64,000 bases of DNA from Candidatus Auribacterota bacterium (GCA_023144635.1 JAGLFH010000062.1:1-64000); one strand, 5' to 3'; shown: positions 23,985-33,119, numbered from the stretch's first letter. The notes: generated by a model not told the origin, from the sequence alone. Program-made: numbers and translations.

Positions 23985-25712
23985 TTATTTTTTACGTCCG
24001 ATAACCAATCCAATAACAAAAGTGGTAAGTACGCCTATCGGGAAATTCCACGGCCATGCAAGACTGAAAAAGACCGGCTTAAACACATCAAAAGTATACG
24101 TCCACGGTAGCGCCAAATCAAAAACGATATTTTTGCTGTTAGGCAATATATAAAAATAACCTGCATGAGATATTAAAATTATTGCTGAAATACCAAGAAG
24201 GAAAATTGTCTTTAAAATAATATTCTTCTCTTTATTCTTGATCGAGCTGAATATCCAAGTACTTAAAAGGATGATCATAAATAGATATACAACAATGCGT
24301 GAATAGACATTGTGCCAGGAAAGAGAAAAAATAAAAAGCATTGAAAAAGGAATTCCCCATAAAAGACCGTAATCATCTCTTTTTGTATTAAAAAACCCAA
24401 GAAAAAAAGTTCCTAAAAGTGCACCATAAGTATATCCTGTCATAGCAAGAGCAAGCTGTACAATATCCTTATAATTCTTAGAAAGAGGCTCGCAAACAAA
24501 AGCCATCAATGAAAGAGCTATTCCCCAGAAGACAACGAACATCCTTGAAACAAACAAATAATGTTTTTCATCCCTAAGAGGCGCAAAATAAGGTTTATAA
24601 AAACCGGTTACCGTTGTCTGCGAAAGAGCAGCTAAAGCTGAATCAAGACTTGATATCGCAGCAGCAAGAACAGCCGATATGAGAAGACCAGAAAAAACAG
24701 GTGGAAGCTCGGTTACTATAAAAACCGGAAAAATCTGGCGGGCATCTTCCGCAATTACTGACTGCCAAATATGTGATAAAGGAAAGTGCTTATAATAAGC
24801 AACTAATCCAACTCCTACAAAAAGCATAATAAATGTCACTAAAACTCCCAAGCTAGACCAAATTATTGCCTTTCTTGCATCACTTACATTTTTACAGCAA
24901 AAAAGTCTCTGCGTGTTCATCTGGTCAATACCATGGCTGGAAAGCGTTAAAAAACTCGTTCCAAAAAGCCCGCACCATAATGTAAAAGCTTCTGCAGTCG
25001 AAAACGAAAAATTCCAAAATTTAAATTTATCAGCCTGCATCCCCAGCTCAATGATTTCGCCCATATTACCCGGAACCTTCAATGCAATAAAAACAAAAAC
25101 AGATATGGCTCCACCAATAAAAACAATAAATTGAACTACATCTGTCCATATAACCGTTGTAATACCACCCATCCATGTCCATATAATAGCAAAAATGCCT
25201 ATTATAATAATTGCATACGTTAAAGGTATTTTTAAAACAACCTGAAGGACAATAGCTATTACAAAAACTCTTACACCCTGCCCAAGAATTGATCCTATCA
25301 TAAAAAGTATACTTGTCATTTTATCTACTCGAACACCAAGTTTATTTCCCATATATTGATACGGACTGTAGACCTCTTTTTCAAAATAGACAGGCAAGAA
25401 CCAGTAGCCAATAATAAACCGTGCCAGAATAGTTCCAAAGGCAAGCATAAGATAGGTAAAGTTGCCTCCTTCAGTAAAAATCATCATCGGAACAATAATA
25501 AACGTGACAGCACTTATCTCAGTTGCAATTATAGAACCGCACACAGCACCCCATGGTAATTTTTTACCTCCAAGAAAAAAGTCACGGATCGTGTGCTGAC
25601 GTTTACTAAATATCTTACCTATCAATGTAGTTAGAAAAAGATAAAGGATAATAACGACAAAATTTGACCAGTGCCAATAGCCATCAGTAAAATATTCTGT
25701 TAATCTTTCCAT
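23985..25712 (-). CDS. Sodium:solute symporter (SSS family)
   Basis: The 575-aa inner-membrane protein has about 13-14 hydrophobic segments. Family signatures include RDFFLGGKKLPWGAVCGSIIATEISAVTFI (helix 1-2 region with the broken helix), WTWMGGITTVIWTDVVQF, SSHGIDQMNTQRLFCCKNVSDARKA, and LISAVLAAAISSLDSALAALSQTTVTGFY, the last supplying the Na2-site serines. It couples Na+ entry to uptake of a sugar, amino acid, sialic acid or organic acid. The subgroup with TEISAVTF often moves sialic acid, glucose or other monosaccharides, but the substrate cannot be assigned. It appears monocistronic, with a repeat-filled upstream region. Confidence 0.9.
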   Translation of the reverse strand: MERLTEYFTDGYWHWSNFVVIILYLFLTTLIGKIFSKRQHTIRDFFLGGKKLPWGAVCGSIIATEISAVTFIIVPMMIFTEGGNFTYLMLAFGTILARFIIGYWFLPVYFEKEVYSPYQYMGNKLGVRVDKMTSILFMIGSILGQGVRVFVIAIVLQVVLKIPLTYAIIIIGIFAIIWTWMGGITTVIWTDVVQFIVFIGGAISVFVFIALKVPGNMGEIIELGMQADKFKFWNFSFSTAEAFTLWCGLFGTSFLTLSSHGIDQMNTQRLFCCKNVSDARKAIIWSSLGVLVTFIMLFVGVGLVAYYKHFPLSHIWQSVIAEDARQIFPVFIVTELPPVFSGLLISAVLAAAISSLDSALAALSQTTVTGFYKPYFAPLRDEKHYLFVSRMFVVFWGIALSLMAFVCEPLSKNYKDIVQLALAMTGYTYGALLGTFFLGFFNTKRDDYGLLWGIPFSMLFIFSLSWHNVYSRIVVYLFMIILLSTWIFSSIKNKEKNIILKTIFLLGISAIILISHAGYFYILPNSKNIVFDLALPWTYTFDVFKPVFFSLAWPWNFPIGVLTTFVIGLVIGRKK

Positions 25713-26292
25713 AGTTTTCCCAAATTGGGCCCATCATAGACAGACTGACTTCTGCTTCAACGCAAAGGACACGAATATCTAATTAAAATGCCTAAAGTGC
25801 GCTAAAATACTTAAAGTGCCTAAAGTTAAAGGTGTGCCTTACAGCACAATATATTTTAAAATCTCAACCTTCAAGCACCAAAAGAACAAATAGTTCGACT
25901 TTTTTCAGTATCATATATCTTGAGTGTAATCGAAGGATAAATACCAATAATCAAATTTTTATTTTCAAACAAAAACATTTACGTAGTTTGCCGCGTCACT
26001 TCGTTCCTCGCAATGACGACGTTTTACGTTTTATTAATACTATCATCCGCCGAAGGCTCCTTGAACCAGTTAACTTTTTAACCAGTTAACTCTTCCCCTC
26101 TGTGTACTTCGTGATTAATTTTTTGCTTTATTCTTTTTACTTCTTACACGGGCGGTTCACGAACCGCCCCTACTTATGTTTTACTTTTTCTGATCCTTTT
26201 CTATCCGCGTTAATCCCCTGCTGTTTTGCTTCGCATAACAAAGATGCGGGGACAATAGTCTGCGTCCCATTTTTCTTCTGTCATTTTTTGTT
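25713..26292. repeat. Island of dispersed intergenic repeats
   Basis: About 580 bp without a credible gene. Recognisable pieces: TGCCTAAAGT decamers (25788-25830), the inverted copy of the GTCATTGCGAGG element (25988-26020), CCTTGAACCAGTTAAC (26060 region, also at 51570), a perfect hairpin GGGCGGTTC-AC-GAACCGCCC (26150-26169), and CTGCTGTTTTGCTTCGC (26219 region, also at 11397). Confidence 0.7.
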
Positions 26293-27261
26293 TTATTTAA
26301 AACTTTTGTGAAAAGCCAGATGATAAAATGCAACTTCTGCCCCTAATCTCTGCCAGACCTTTTGAACTGCAATAGTAGAACTTTGTGTTCTAACAGAGAC
26401 AACATCTACACCTTGATCTTTAAACCACTGAAGCCCCGCAGCAACAAGACTTTTATATATTCCCTTTTTTTGATGCTTGCGACTTACAGCATTTAGCGGT
26501 ACATTCCCGTATTTTAATTGAAAAAAAGGTGTTTTGTCTTTTTCAAGCTTTAAAGTTATAAAACCAACAGGCTCATCATCTTCAACTGCTGCAAGCACAC
26601 AATCTGCCTGATCACCTCTAAAAGAATTTAAAAGCCATTCTTTATATAACAGATCACTTTTTTCTTTACTGAAAAAAGTATCTGCATGAAATCGATCATA
26701 CCAGTCTTCTTCCCTTGAAAAAGATTCATGTGCTATCTCGGCAATCTTATCAATATCTTTTTCTATAGCAGGAAAAATTTTTATTGTTGAAGGGAATTTT
26801 GTTAAATCAAAGTTCTTCAGCTGAATATAATAATCAACGAGTACGCCTTTTAAGAAAAAACCGTTTTTCTCAAAAGCTTCTGCAAGGTGCATCGCACGCG
26901 GATCTATAACACAGCTTAAATGTTCTAATCCCTTTTCCTTTGCATTAACACAAACAGCGTTAACCATTTTTCCAAGCAAATCACTATTTTTACTCGAAGA
27001 CTCTTTGTAAATGAGATGAGATATCTTACCCATTTTAACACCAAATAGATCAGTATCCCATGGAAGATCATGAAGCACAGCTACTTCGCTCTTTTGGGGG
27101 CCAAAAAAAACTTCTGTTTTCTTTTTTTCAATAACGTCTTTAAGATCGTTGGCTAAGTAATCCTTGATCTTATCTTGCGGATATAATTTGCAACCTTTAT
27201 ATGGTATAAGAGGATAATCATTAATAATTTCTTCAATATCCTGCAAGATCATATTATCCAT
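26293..27261 (-). CDS. GNAT-family N-acetyltransferase, WecD-like
   Basis: The 322-aa protein has LPWDTDLFGVKMGKISHLIY near residues 65-84, the start pattern of WecD/FdtC-type sugar amine acetyltransferases. A GNAT core sits at about 180-320: IAEIAHESFSREEDWYDRFHAD, CVLAAVEDDEPVGFITLKL, VNAVSRKHQKKGIYKSLVAAGLQWF (acetyl-CoA loop, Q-x-x-G-I/L-Y) and VQKVWQRLGAEVAFYHLAFHK. It should acetylate an amino sugar or similar amine with acetyl-CoA. Its start overlaps the stop of the upstream epimerase by one base, so it acts after that enzyme in a sugar-modification step, probably for surface polysaccharide. The nucleotide-sugar substrate is unknown. Confidence 0.82.
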   Translation of the reverse strand: MDNMILQDIEEIINDYPLIPYKGCKLYPQDKIKDYLANDLKDVIEKKKTEVFFGPQKSEVAVLHDLPWDTDLFGVKMGKISHLIYKESSSKNSDLLGKMVNAVCVNAKEKGLEHLSCVIDPRAMHLAEAFEKNGFFLKGVLVDYYIQLKNFDLTKFPSTIKIFPAIEKDIDKIAEIAHESFSREEDWYDRFHADTFFSKEKSDLLYKEWLLNSFRGDQADCVLAAVEDDEPVGFITLKLEKDKTPFFQLKYGNVPLNAVSRKHQKKGIYKSLVAAGLQWFKDQGVDVVSVRTQSSTIAVQKVWQRLGAEVAFYHLAFHKSFK

Positions 27262-28229
27262 TATAGACCATGCCTTGAACTATAATAATCTATAGTAAGC
27301 TTCAATCCTTTTTCCAGACTTGTAGTTGCTTCCCAGTTTAAGTATTTCTTTATTTTGCTGACATCAGGAACTCTTCTTGGAATATCTTCATAGCTTTTTC
27401 CAAATACTTTCTTATGAGGAATAAATTTTATCTCTGATTTAAAACCACCTACTTTCCTCATTATTTTAGCAAGCTCAAGAATGCTCATTTCACGTTCTGT
27501 TCCAATATTAAAGATCTCTCCTTCGGATTTCTTGCTGAATGTAAGATCATATAAAGCATCCGCTACATCCGAAATATATACAAATGTCCTTGTTTGCTTT
27601 CCATCACCATGAATATACACAGGATCACCTGATAGAAAATGTTTTAAAAAAATAGGAATAACACGGCCACTTCCAAGGTCATCTAGCTTTGGCCCGTAAG
27701 CATTAAAAAACCTTACTCCTACAAAAGGAAGATTTTCTTGTTGAGCATAAGCAAAAAGGTAATGTTCACATGCTGCTTTTGCTGTTGAATAACACCAGCG
27801 GTTTATTTTTGAAGATCCGAGGACCCTATCATCATCTTCTTTCCATGGAACATTCATATTTTTTCCAAATACTTCTGAAGTAGAAGCAAAAAATATTTTT
27901 TTCTTTTTTTCTGCAGCATAGCTAAATATGTTTAAACTGGCCCTAAGATCTATATCAAGTACGTTCAAAGGTGAATCTACATATTTTTTAGGGTCAGCTA
28001 TTGCAGCAAGATGGACGACAATATCACTTTTATCTATTTCAGAATGCATAAGATGATGATCAAGCACTGAACCCTGAATAAATTGAAAATTATCATGCCC
28101 AGTTAGATACTCAACTTTTTTACCATCTGACATATCAAGAGCAACAACACTATGACCTTTTTTAATATATCTTTCACATAAATGAGATCCTATAAAACCG
28201 GCTCCGCCTGTTACAAGTATATGTGCCAT
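27261..28229 (-). CDS. NAD-dependent nucleotide-sugar epimerase/dehydratase
   Basis: The 322-aa extended SDR shows VTGGAGFIGSHLCERYIKKGH (about 5-25), HLAAIADPKKYVDSPLNVLDID, the catalytic triad ASTSEVFG and YSTAKAACEHY (YxxxK), and the C-terminal GDGKQTRTFVYISDVADAL...FNIGTEREMSILELAK. This resembles GalE, UDP-glucuronate decarboxylase and dTDP-glucose dehydratase. DDDRVLGSSKINRWCYSTAKA is typical of the UDP-glucuronate decarboxylase/GalE branch, but the product cannot be fixed. It is directly overlapped by the GNAT gene and lies 94 bp downstream of the histidine-kinase gene. Confidence 0.88.
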   Translation of the reverse strand: MAHILVTGGAGFIGSHLCERYIKKGHSVVALDMSDGKKVEYLTGHDNFQFIQGSVLDHHLMHSEIDKSDIVVHLAAIADPKKYVDSPLNVLDIDLRASLNIFSYAAEKKKKIFFASTSEVFGKNMNVPWKEDDDRVLGSSKINRWCYSTAKAACEHYLFAYAQQENLPFVGVRFFNAYGPKLDDLGSGRVIPIFLKHFLSGDPVYIHGDGKQTRTFVYISDVADALYDLTFSKKSEGEIFNIGTEREMSILELAKIMRKVGGFKSEIKFIPHKKVFGKSYEDIPRRVPDVSKIKKYLNWEATTSLEKGLKLTIDYYSSRHGL

Positions 28230-28323
28230 TTATTCTCTCCTCTTTCAATTAACTAATTTAAAAATTTTTTAATAAAATAGCATATAGATACTTTATAGTC
28301 AACTAGTGAAGAAAAGTATCCTA

Positions 28324-29841
28324 TTATTCCTCTTCTATAGGCATCCACACTGAGACTATGCAACCGCTGCCTTCTTCACTTTCAATTGTTATTTTACCGC
28401 TATGTATTTTGATAAGTTCTGAAGACACATTTAAACCCAGTCCTGTTCCCGGTATTTTGCTTTTTCCATAATCTGATTTAGTAGTGTAAAAAGGCTCAAA
28501 AACTTTCTTTTTTACTTCATTGCTCATTCCATGTCCGGAATCCTCAAAAGAAATCACCACAAAATTTTCTTCTTTTCTAATATCGACCTTTAAGCTTCCA
28601 CCATTTCTCATAGAATCTCTTGCATTTGTAAGTATATTAATAAAAACAAGCTGTATTTGCCTTGGATCTATAAAACAAAAATATATTTCATTACTATCAT
28701 TAATAGACGTCTTAATACCAAAGTTATTAAGTTCCTGCTTTACAAGATCGATTGACTTTTCAACAACATCTTTAATGTTTATCTTTTCTTTCTTTGGTTT
28801 TACAGGCTTAGCAAAATTTAACAGGTTCGCAGTAACTGTGGATGCAACATAAGCCGATTCAAGTATATTTTCCATGGAACTTCTGTAATATTCAGAATCA
28901 TTAATATCAAGAGAAGCTTCTGCTTCTGTCTTAATAGAGGTCAATATATTATTAAACTCATGCGCAACACCTCCTGAAAGTCTTCCAAGCGATACGATTT
29001 TTTCCATAGAAAACACCTTTTCTTCCAACTCTCTTTTTTCCTTAATACTTTTAGCCATCTCAAAAAAAGAATCTGTTAGAAGTCCTATCTCATTTTTCGG
29101 AGTATTTTTTATAGTAACATCCAAATTCCCTTCCGCAACCTCACGGGTTGCGTCAATGAGATCATGAACAGGCCTTACTATTCTTTTAGAAAAAATAATT
29201 GCTAGAAGATAAAAGATCAAAAAAAGGAAAAGACTTATCAGAAACGCGTCTTTTTTTGACTGCATAAGCATGTTATCAATTTCCTGCATAGAAAAGACCA
29301 CATGCACATAACCTAATATCAAGGATTGTTTGTGAGGCAAGCCATCTATAAAAGATCTGCTGGCAGCCTCCTTTTCAACCTTGACCGGAGTGATAAAAGA
29401 AACAAATTTTTTATTACCGATCTTTATTGAAGAAAAAGATTCTTTATTCTCACCGTTTTCCTTATCCTGTATTCCCTGCTTTGCCTGACTTTCACGTATT
29501 ATATTTTTATAAAGGGCAGCATTATTGCCCTCGTCTTTTATTTTGACAAGAAGATTCTTTCTTTTTATATCTTCAATAAAAATAAGATACACGTTCCTGC
29601 TTGCTAAAATACCTGATACATAACTCTCTAAACTTTTGCGATTACCTGTAAGAACTCCATACCGACTGTCTTTGGCAAGCTTAACAGATAACTTCTTTCC
29701 GTTTTCTTTTAAATTAGATAAAAAGTAATCTTCCTGTTTATTCAAGAAAATATAAGTAGTTAAAAAAACCGAAAGACTTATTATTAAGAATAAAATTATA
29801 TGGATCTTAAAATTTAACCTTTGATAAAATTTTAGATACAT
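28324..29841 (-). CDS. Membrane sensor histidine kinase with HAMP domain
   Basis: The 505-aa protein has TM1 (about 12-32), an extracytoplasmic sensor of ~165 residues (33-198), TM2 (199-218), HAMP (220-270) and an NtrB-like HisKA with His294 (GRLSGGVAHEFNNILT). The ATPase domain follows, with LTNARDSM, DSGHGMS and GTGLGLNVSSELI. The sensor contains VSFITPVKVEKEA...ILGYVHVVFSMQEID, resembling a double-strand sensor with a final strand before TM2. The receiver gene at 29879-30454 lies immediately upstream on the same strand, so the two form a two-component system, probably one operon. The signal is unknown. Confidence 0.92.
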   Translation of the reverse strand: MYLKFYQRLNFKIHIILFLIISLSVFLTTYIFLNKQEDYFLSNLKENGKKLSVKLAKDSRYGVLTGNRKSLESYVSGILASRNVYLIFIEDIKRKNLLVKIKDEGNNAALYKNIIRESQAKQGIQDKENGENKESFSSIKIGNKKFVSFITPVKVEKEAASRSFIDGLPHKQSLILGYVHVVFSMQEIDNMLMQSKKDAFLISLFLFLIFYLLAIIFSKRIVRPVHDLIDATREVAEGNLDVTIKNTPKNEIGLLTDSFFEMAKSIKEKRELEEKVFSMEKIVSLGRLSGGVAHEFNNILTSIKTEAEASLDINDSEYYRSSMENILESAYVASTVTANLLNFAKPVKPKKEKINIKDVVEKSIDLVKQELNNFGIKTSINDSNEIYFCFIDPRQIQLVFINILTNARDSMRNGGSLKVDIRKEENFVVISFEDSGHGMSNEVKKKVFEPFYTTKSDYGKSKIPGTGLGLNVSSELIKIHSGKITIESEEGSGCIVSVWMPIEEE

Positions 29842-29878
29842 CTAGAGGATATGCCTTTTATTAATAATTATGAGTGAT

Positions 29879-30454
29879 CTATTTAACAACTTCTTCAAAA
29901 AAACCTTCTATACGATCCATAAGTTCTGATAATTTGAAAGGTTTTGAAAGATAATCATTAAAACCGGCATTAAGAAGCTCATCAATCTCTTCACTTTTTA
30001 TATAACCGGAAATAGCAATAACTTTTACATCTTCGTGCTTTTCATCACTTCTTAATGTTTTTATTACATCTCGTCCATTAATATCACCAAGCATGATATC
30101 AAGCACTATGACCTGAGGCATAAAAGCATTAATAAGAACACCCGCCCTGAATCCTGATGAAGCGGTCTCTATCTCATAATCTGATTTATTCTTTAAGTAT
30201 CTGACGAGCGATCTTACAATTTTTTCATCATCATCAACAATAAGGATCCGCTTTTTTTGTAACCTCATTTCTTCAGGCATAGGAATTCCATTTTCTTTAA
30301 TAAAATTAATAAGATCCTTCTTTGCTATACGGACAGTACGACCGCCTCCAGCACGAAAACTTCTTAGCCCACCTTCCTTTATACGCCTGTGTATAGTCCA
30401 GATAGAAGTCTGGCAAAATCCTGCAACCTGCTCTATTGTATAAGATGCCTTCAT
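29879..30454 (-). CDS. Excisionase-type HTH fused to a receiver domain
   Basis: The 191-aa protein has an N-terminal helix-turn-helix (about 3-55: YTIEQVAGFCQTSIWTIHRRIKEGGLRSFRAGGGRTVRIAKKDL) of the excisionase/MerR-like 'helix_turn_helix DNA-binding' kind. A full receiver follows (68-190) with Asp74-76, phospho-acceptor Asp119 (VIVLDIML), Ser149 and Lys171 (YLSKPFKL). This order, DNA-binding domain before receiver with a BldC/Xis-like HTH, differs from common OmpR or NarL regulators. It is cotranscribed with the histidine kinase downstream (37-bp gap). A cluster of TTGCATTT-like motifs lies immediately upstream, in the region shared with the divergent repeat-protein gene, and could be its binding sites. 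Confidence 0.88.
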   Translation of the reverse strand: MKASYTIEQVAGFCQTSIWTIHRRIKEGGLRSFRAGGGRTVRIAKKDLINFIKENGIPMPEEMRLQKKRILIVDDDEKIVRSLVRYLKNKSDYEIETASSGFRAGVLINAFMPQVIVLDIMLGDINGRDVIKTLRSDEKHEDVKVIAISGYIKSEEIDELLNAGFNDYLSKPFKLSELMDRIEGFFEEVVK

Positions 30455-30590
30455 AACTCTTCTTTTCCTCTAGAACTTTTTAAGATATTAATAATAATCA
30501 GACTAATATAAGTTAAGCTTTACTATAATAAGTGTATAAAAAAAAGGCAACTCTTTTATAGTTTTCAAGATACCATCAACTCCCCCTTAA

Positions 30591-30806
30591 TTTGCATTTA
30601 TTGCATTATTTGCGTTTTTTGCTTGCAATCTAATTATTTTTGAATTATATTGTAATAGCGTTGTTTGCATTTATTGCTATTATTGCGTTTGTAAACTCAT
30701 AAATAATATAGCAGGAGGTGATGAAAACTGATGGAAATCATGATTTCGGAATACTATTCAGGATACCAATTTTAAAAAAAGCAAACTCATGCAAACGCTT
30801 GCATTT
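30591..30806. promoter_or_regulatory. Cluster of iterated TTGCATTT/TTTGCG motifs
   Basis: In the divergent spacer 30455-30880, TTTGCATTTATTGC occurs at 30591. TTTGCGTTTTTTGC, TTTGCATTTATTGC (30664) and TTGCGTTTG follow, then the inverted forms GCAAACTCATGCAAACGC and a final TTGCATTTAT. Spacing is about 8-12 bp within sub-clusters, suggestive of cooperative binding. The rest of the spacer is AT-rich. Confidence 0.5.
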
Positions 30807-30810
30807 ATAG
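30721..30810 (+). CDS. Possible 29-aa leader peptide
   Basis: An ATG directly follows CAGGAGGTG, a full match to the anti-Shine-Dalgarno, and opens 29 codons ending with TAG at 30808. The peptide is basic (MKTDGNHDFGILFRIPILKK...). Spacing from AGGAGG to this ATG is only 2 nt. A second ATG at 30731, in another frame, encodes 14 aa at 12-nt spacing. Neither is ideal. The 3' end overlaps the TTGC motif cluster, and the frame ends 70 bp before the repeat-protein start, so a translated leader is conceivable. No homology is recognised. Confidence 0.3.
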   Translation: MKTDGNHDFGILFRIPILKKANSCKRLHL

Positions 30811-30880
30811 GAACCAGTGAGGTTAATGAATAGTTAATTTTAAAGTACTTTTTTAACAACTTATAAACAGGAGAGTTAAG

Positions 30881-32869
30881 ATGAAAAAGCTTTTAGTAGT
30901 TCTATTTATATTATCATTGCTCATTCCATCCATGAGTTTTGCACGAGACTTTAACTTTGGCGACGGTACTTCTAAAACACTTGTAACTAAATCATGGAAC
31001 GCGCTTCAGACAAAGGACTTTGAGGCAGTAATGGCATATGTTGATAAATGCCTTTCCAGATATTCAAAAAAAGCCTTAAAGCAGCAAAGTTCATTAACTG
31101 AATTTGCTCCTAAGGAGGAAGCAAACAATTACTGGGCGCTTAATGATGTTGCTACCTGTCTTTTTATAAAAGGAAAAGCTTTGCGCGAACAAGGTAAAAA
31201 AGACGAATCTATAAAAACATTTGAAGACATTATCAAAAACTATACTTATTCTCAATGCTGGGATCCTAATGGATGGTTCTGGAAGCAATCAGAAGGAGCA
31301 AAAGACCAGATCCTAGGAATTCAAAAAAATGTAGATTTCGGAAATTACTCATCAGAAACATTGACAAAAAAATGTTGGAATTCATTACAGTCAGAACAGT
31401 ATGAAGAAGTTCTCATATATACAGATAAATGTGTTTCTCTTTTTGGAAAAACAGCTAATGAACAGCAAGCATCTTTAAAGGACTTTGCTTCTAATGAAAA
31501 AGCTTTTGATTACTGGGCACTTAATGATGTTGCTACCTGTCTTTATATAAAAGCAAGCGCACTAAAAAAACTTGGTAAAAAAGATGAAGCTAAAAAAGTT
31601 CTACAAGAAATAATCGATGATTATTCATTTGCACAATGCTGGGACACGCAAGGGTGGTTCTGGAAAGTATCAAGCGGAGCAAAAAACGAAATAGTGGCAA
31701 TAGACATGAACGTAAATTTTGGAAACTCCTCATCAGAAACACTTACAGTTAAAGCATGGGATCAATTAGGGATTGGCCAACATGAAAAAGTAGCGATCTA
31801 CGTTGATAAATGCCTTGAACTTTATGAAAAAAAAGCAAGGGATATGCAGGCATCCTTAAGCGATTACGCAGGAAGCGGAAAAGAATTTGATTACTGGGCA
31901 CTTAATGATGTTGCTACCTGTCTTTTTGTAAAAGGAAAATCTTTAAAGGAACAGAATAAAAAAGATGAGGCTAAAAAGATCTTTAACGAAATAATCGATA
32001 ATTATTCATATGCGCAATGCTGGGATACAAGAGGATGGTTCTGGAAACCGGCTCAAGGAGCTAAAAACGAGCTGGATTCAATTGATCTTGCTGTAAATTT
32101 TGGGAATTTTACATCTGAAGAGCTAACAGGAAAAGCATGGGAAGCACTCGGGCTGGGAAAGTATAATGATGTTGATAAATATGTAAATAAATGCCTTGAG
32201 CTTTACGGAAAAAAAGCACGGGATATGCAGGCATCTTTAAAAGACTATGCAGAAGATGGAAAAGAATTTGATTACTGGGCGCTTAATGATGTTGCTACGT
32301 GTCTTTTCGTTCAGGGAAGAGCATATTATATACAGGGAAAAAACGATGAAGCCAAAAAAGTCTACAATAATATTATCAAAAACTACTCTTTTGCACAAAC
32401 ATGGGATACTCAAGGATGGTTCTGGAGACCAATAGATGGAGCAAAAGATCAAGTCCTTCTTATGGATACTGGTATTGATTTTGGCGATTACACATCTCAG
32501 ACACTTACAACTAGAGCTTGGCAGGCTCTTGATGCAGGAAGCTACGATGAAGTCCTTGTTTATACCAGAAAATGCATTCAATTGTACGGTAAAACAGCTA
32601 TTGATATGCAGACAAAACTTGACAGTTATCTTCCTAAAGATAATGCTTTTGATGTATGGGCATTAAACGATGTAGGAACCTGTCACTTTATAATGGGCGA
32701 AGCATATTTAGGAAAAAAAGAGTTTAAAAGAGCAATAGATACCTATAAAACACTAGTTGAAACTTATTTTTACGCTCAATGCTGGGATACTAAAGGATGG
32801 TTCTGGAAACCGGCTGTTGCTGCAAGAGGCAAGATCAACAAAATAGCCGCAGAGCATGGCTTAATGTAG
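30881..32869 (+). CDS. Exported protein of five ~128-residue TPR-like repeats
   Basis: The 662-aa protein has a signal peptide (MKKLLVVLFILSLLIPSMSFA) followed by five tandem units of 127-128 residues, starting near residues 24, 152, 279, 406 and 533. Each unit runs FGxxxSxTLTxxAWxxL, a helix ending in YVDKCLxLYxKKA, QASLxDY, YWALNDVATCLFVKG, GKKDEAKK...II-NYS, and QCWDTQGWFWKPxxGA. Two or three helical hairpins per unit fit a TPR-type superhelix, with invariant Trp and Cys residues. Repeats three and four share long near-identical stretches, evidence of recent duplication. The last unit ends AARGKINKIAAEHGLM, nearly as in the paralogue at 61466-62689. It is probably periplasmic or surface scaffolding; no enzyme motif. 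AGGAGAG precedes the ATG. Confidence 0.85.
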   Translation: MKKLLVVLFILSLLIPSMSFARDFNFGDGTSKTLVTKSWNALQTKDFEAVMAYVDKCLSRYSKKALKQQSSLTEFAPKEEANNYWALNDVATCLFIKGKALREQGKKDESIKTFEDIIKNYTYSQCWDPNGWFWKQSEGAKDQILGIQKNVDFGNYSSETLTKKCWNSLQSEQYEEVLIYTDKCVSLFGKTANEQQASLKDFASNEKAFDYWALNDVATCLYIKASALKKLGKKDEAKKVLQEIIDDYSFAQCWDTQGWFWKVSSGAKNEIVAIDMNVNFGNSSSETLTVKAWDQLGIGQHEKVAIYVDKCLELYEKKARDMQASLSDYAGSGKEFDYWALNDVATCLFVKGKSLKEQNKKDEAKKIFNEIIDNYSYAQCWDTRGWFWKPAQGAKNELDSIDLAVNFGNFTSEELTGKAWEALGLGKYNDVDKYVNKCLELYGKKARDMQASLKDYAEDGKEFDYWALNDVATCLFVQGRAYYIQGKNDEAKKVYNNIIKNYSFAQTWDTQGWFWRPIDGAKDQVLLMDTGIDFGDYTSQTLTTRAWQALDAGSYDEVLVYTRKCIQLYGKTAIDMQTKLDSYLPKDNAFDVWALNDVGTCHFIMGEAYLGKKEFKRAIDTYKTLVETYFYAQCWDTKGWFWKPAVAARGKINKIAAEHGLM

Positions 32870-32901
32870 ATTTTACCTACATATTTCATAAAAACAGCAC
32901 G

Positions 32902-32940
32902 AAGCGAAGCAGGCATTTAATCTCTATGCCTGCTTCGCTT
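32902..32940 (+). terminator. Long perfect hairpin after the five-repeat gene
   Basis: AAGCGAAGCAGGCAT / ATGCCTGCTTCGCTT, 15 bp perfect arms with a 9-nt loop, starts 32 bp after the stop. There is no U-tract, so it may protect the 3' end or terminate weakly rather than act as a classical terminator. Confidence 0.6.
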
Positions 32941-33020
32941 GCCTAAAAGACAAAAGAATATCCCCATTTTTACATTATCATCCCACTTCTTTTAATTTGT
33001 TATTTATTTACTATAAAATT

Positions 33021-33049
33021 TTGACAAATAAAATCTATTGATGTATACT
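33021..33049 (+). promoter_or_regulatory. Sigma70-type promoter of the PFOR gene
   Basis: TTGACA - 17 bp - TATACT, ending 70 bp before the ATG at 33120; the ribosome site CAGGAGGTC lies at the start. Spacing is ideal. Confidence 0.75.
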
Positions 33050-33119
33050 GCACTTCTTTATTTTAATAGTTATTGTTTATTAGTTTTTACTTTAATACCA
33101 ATCATCAGGAGGTCTAAAT

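Noticed and set aside
30881-32869. Long direct DNA repeats resembling an array
   Set aside because: The ~384-bp period is a tandem protein-domain repeat in one reading frame, not CRISPR or satellite DNA.
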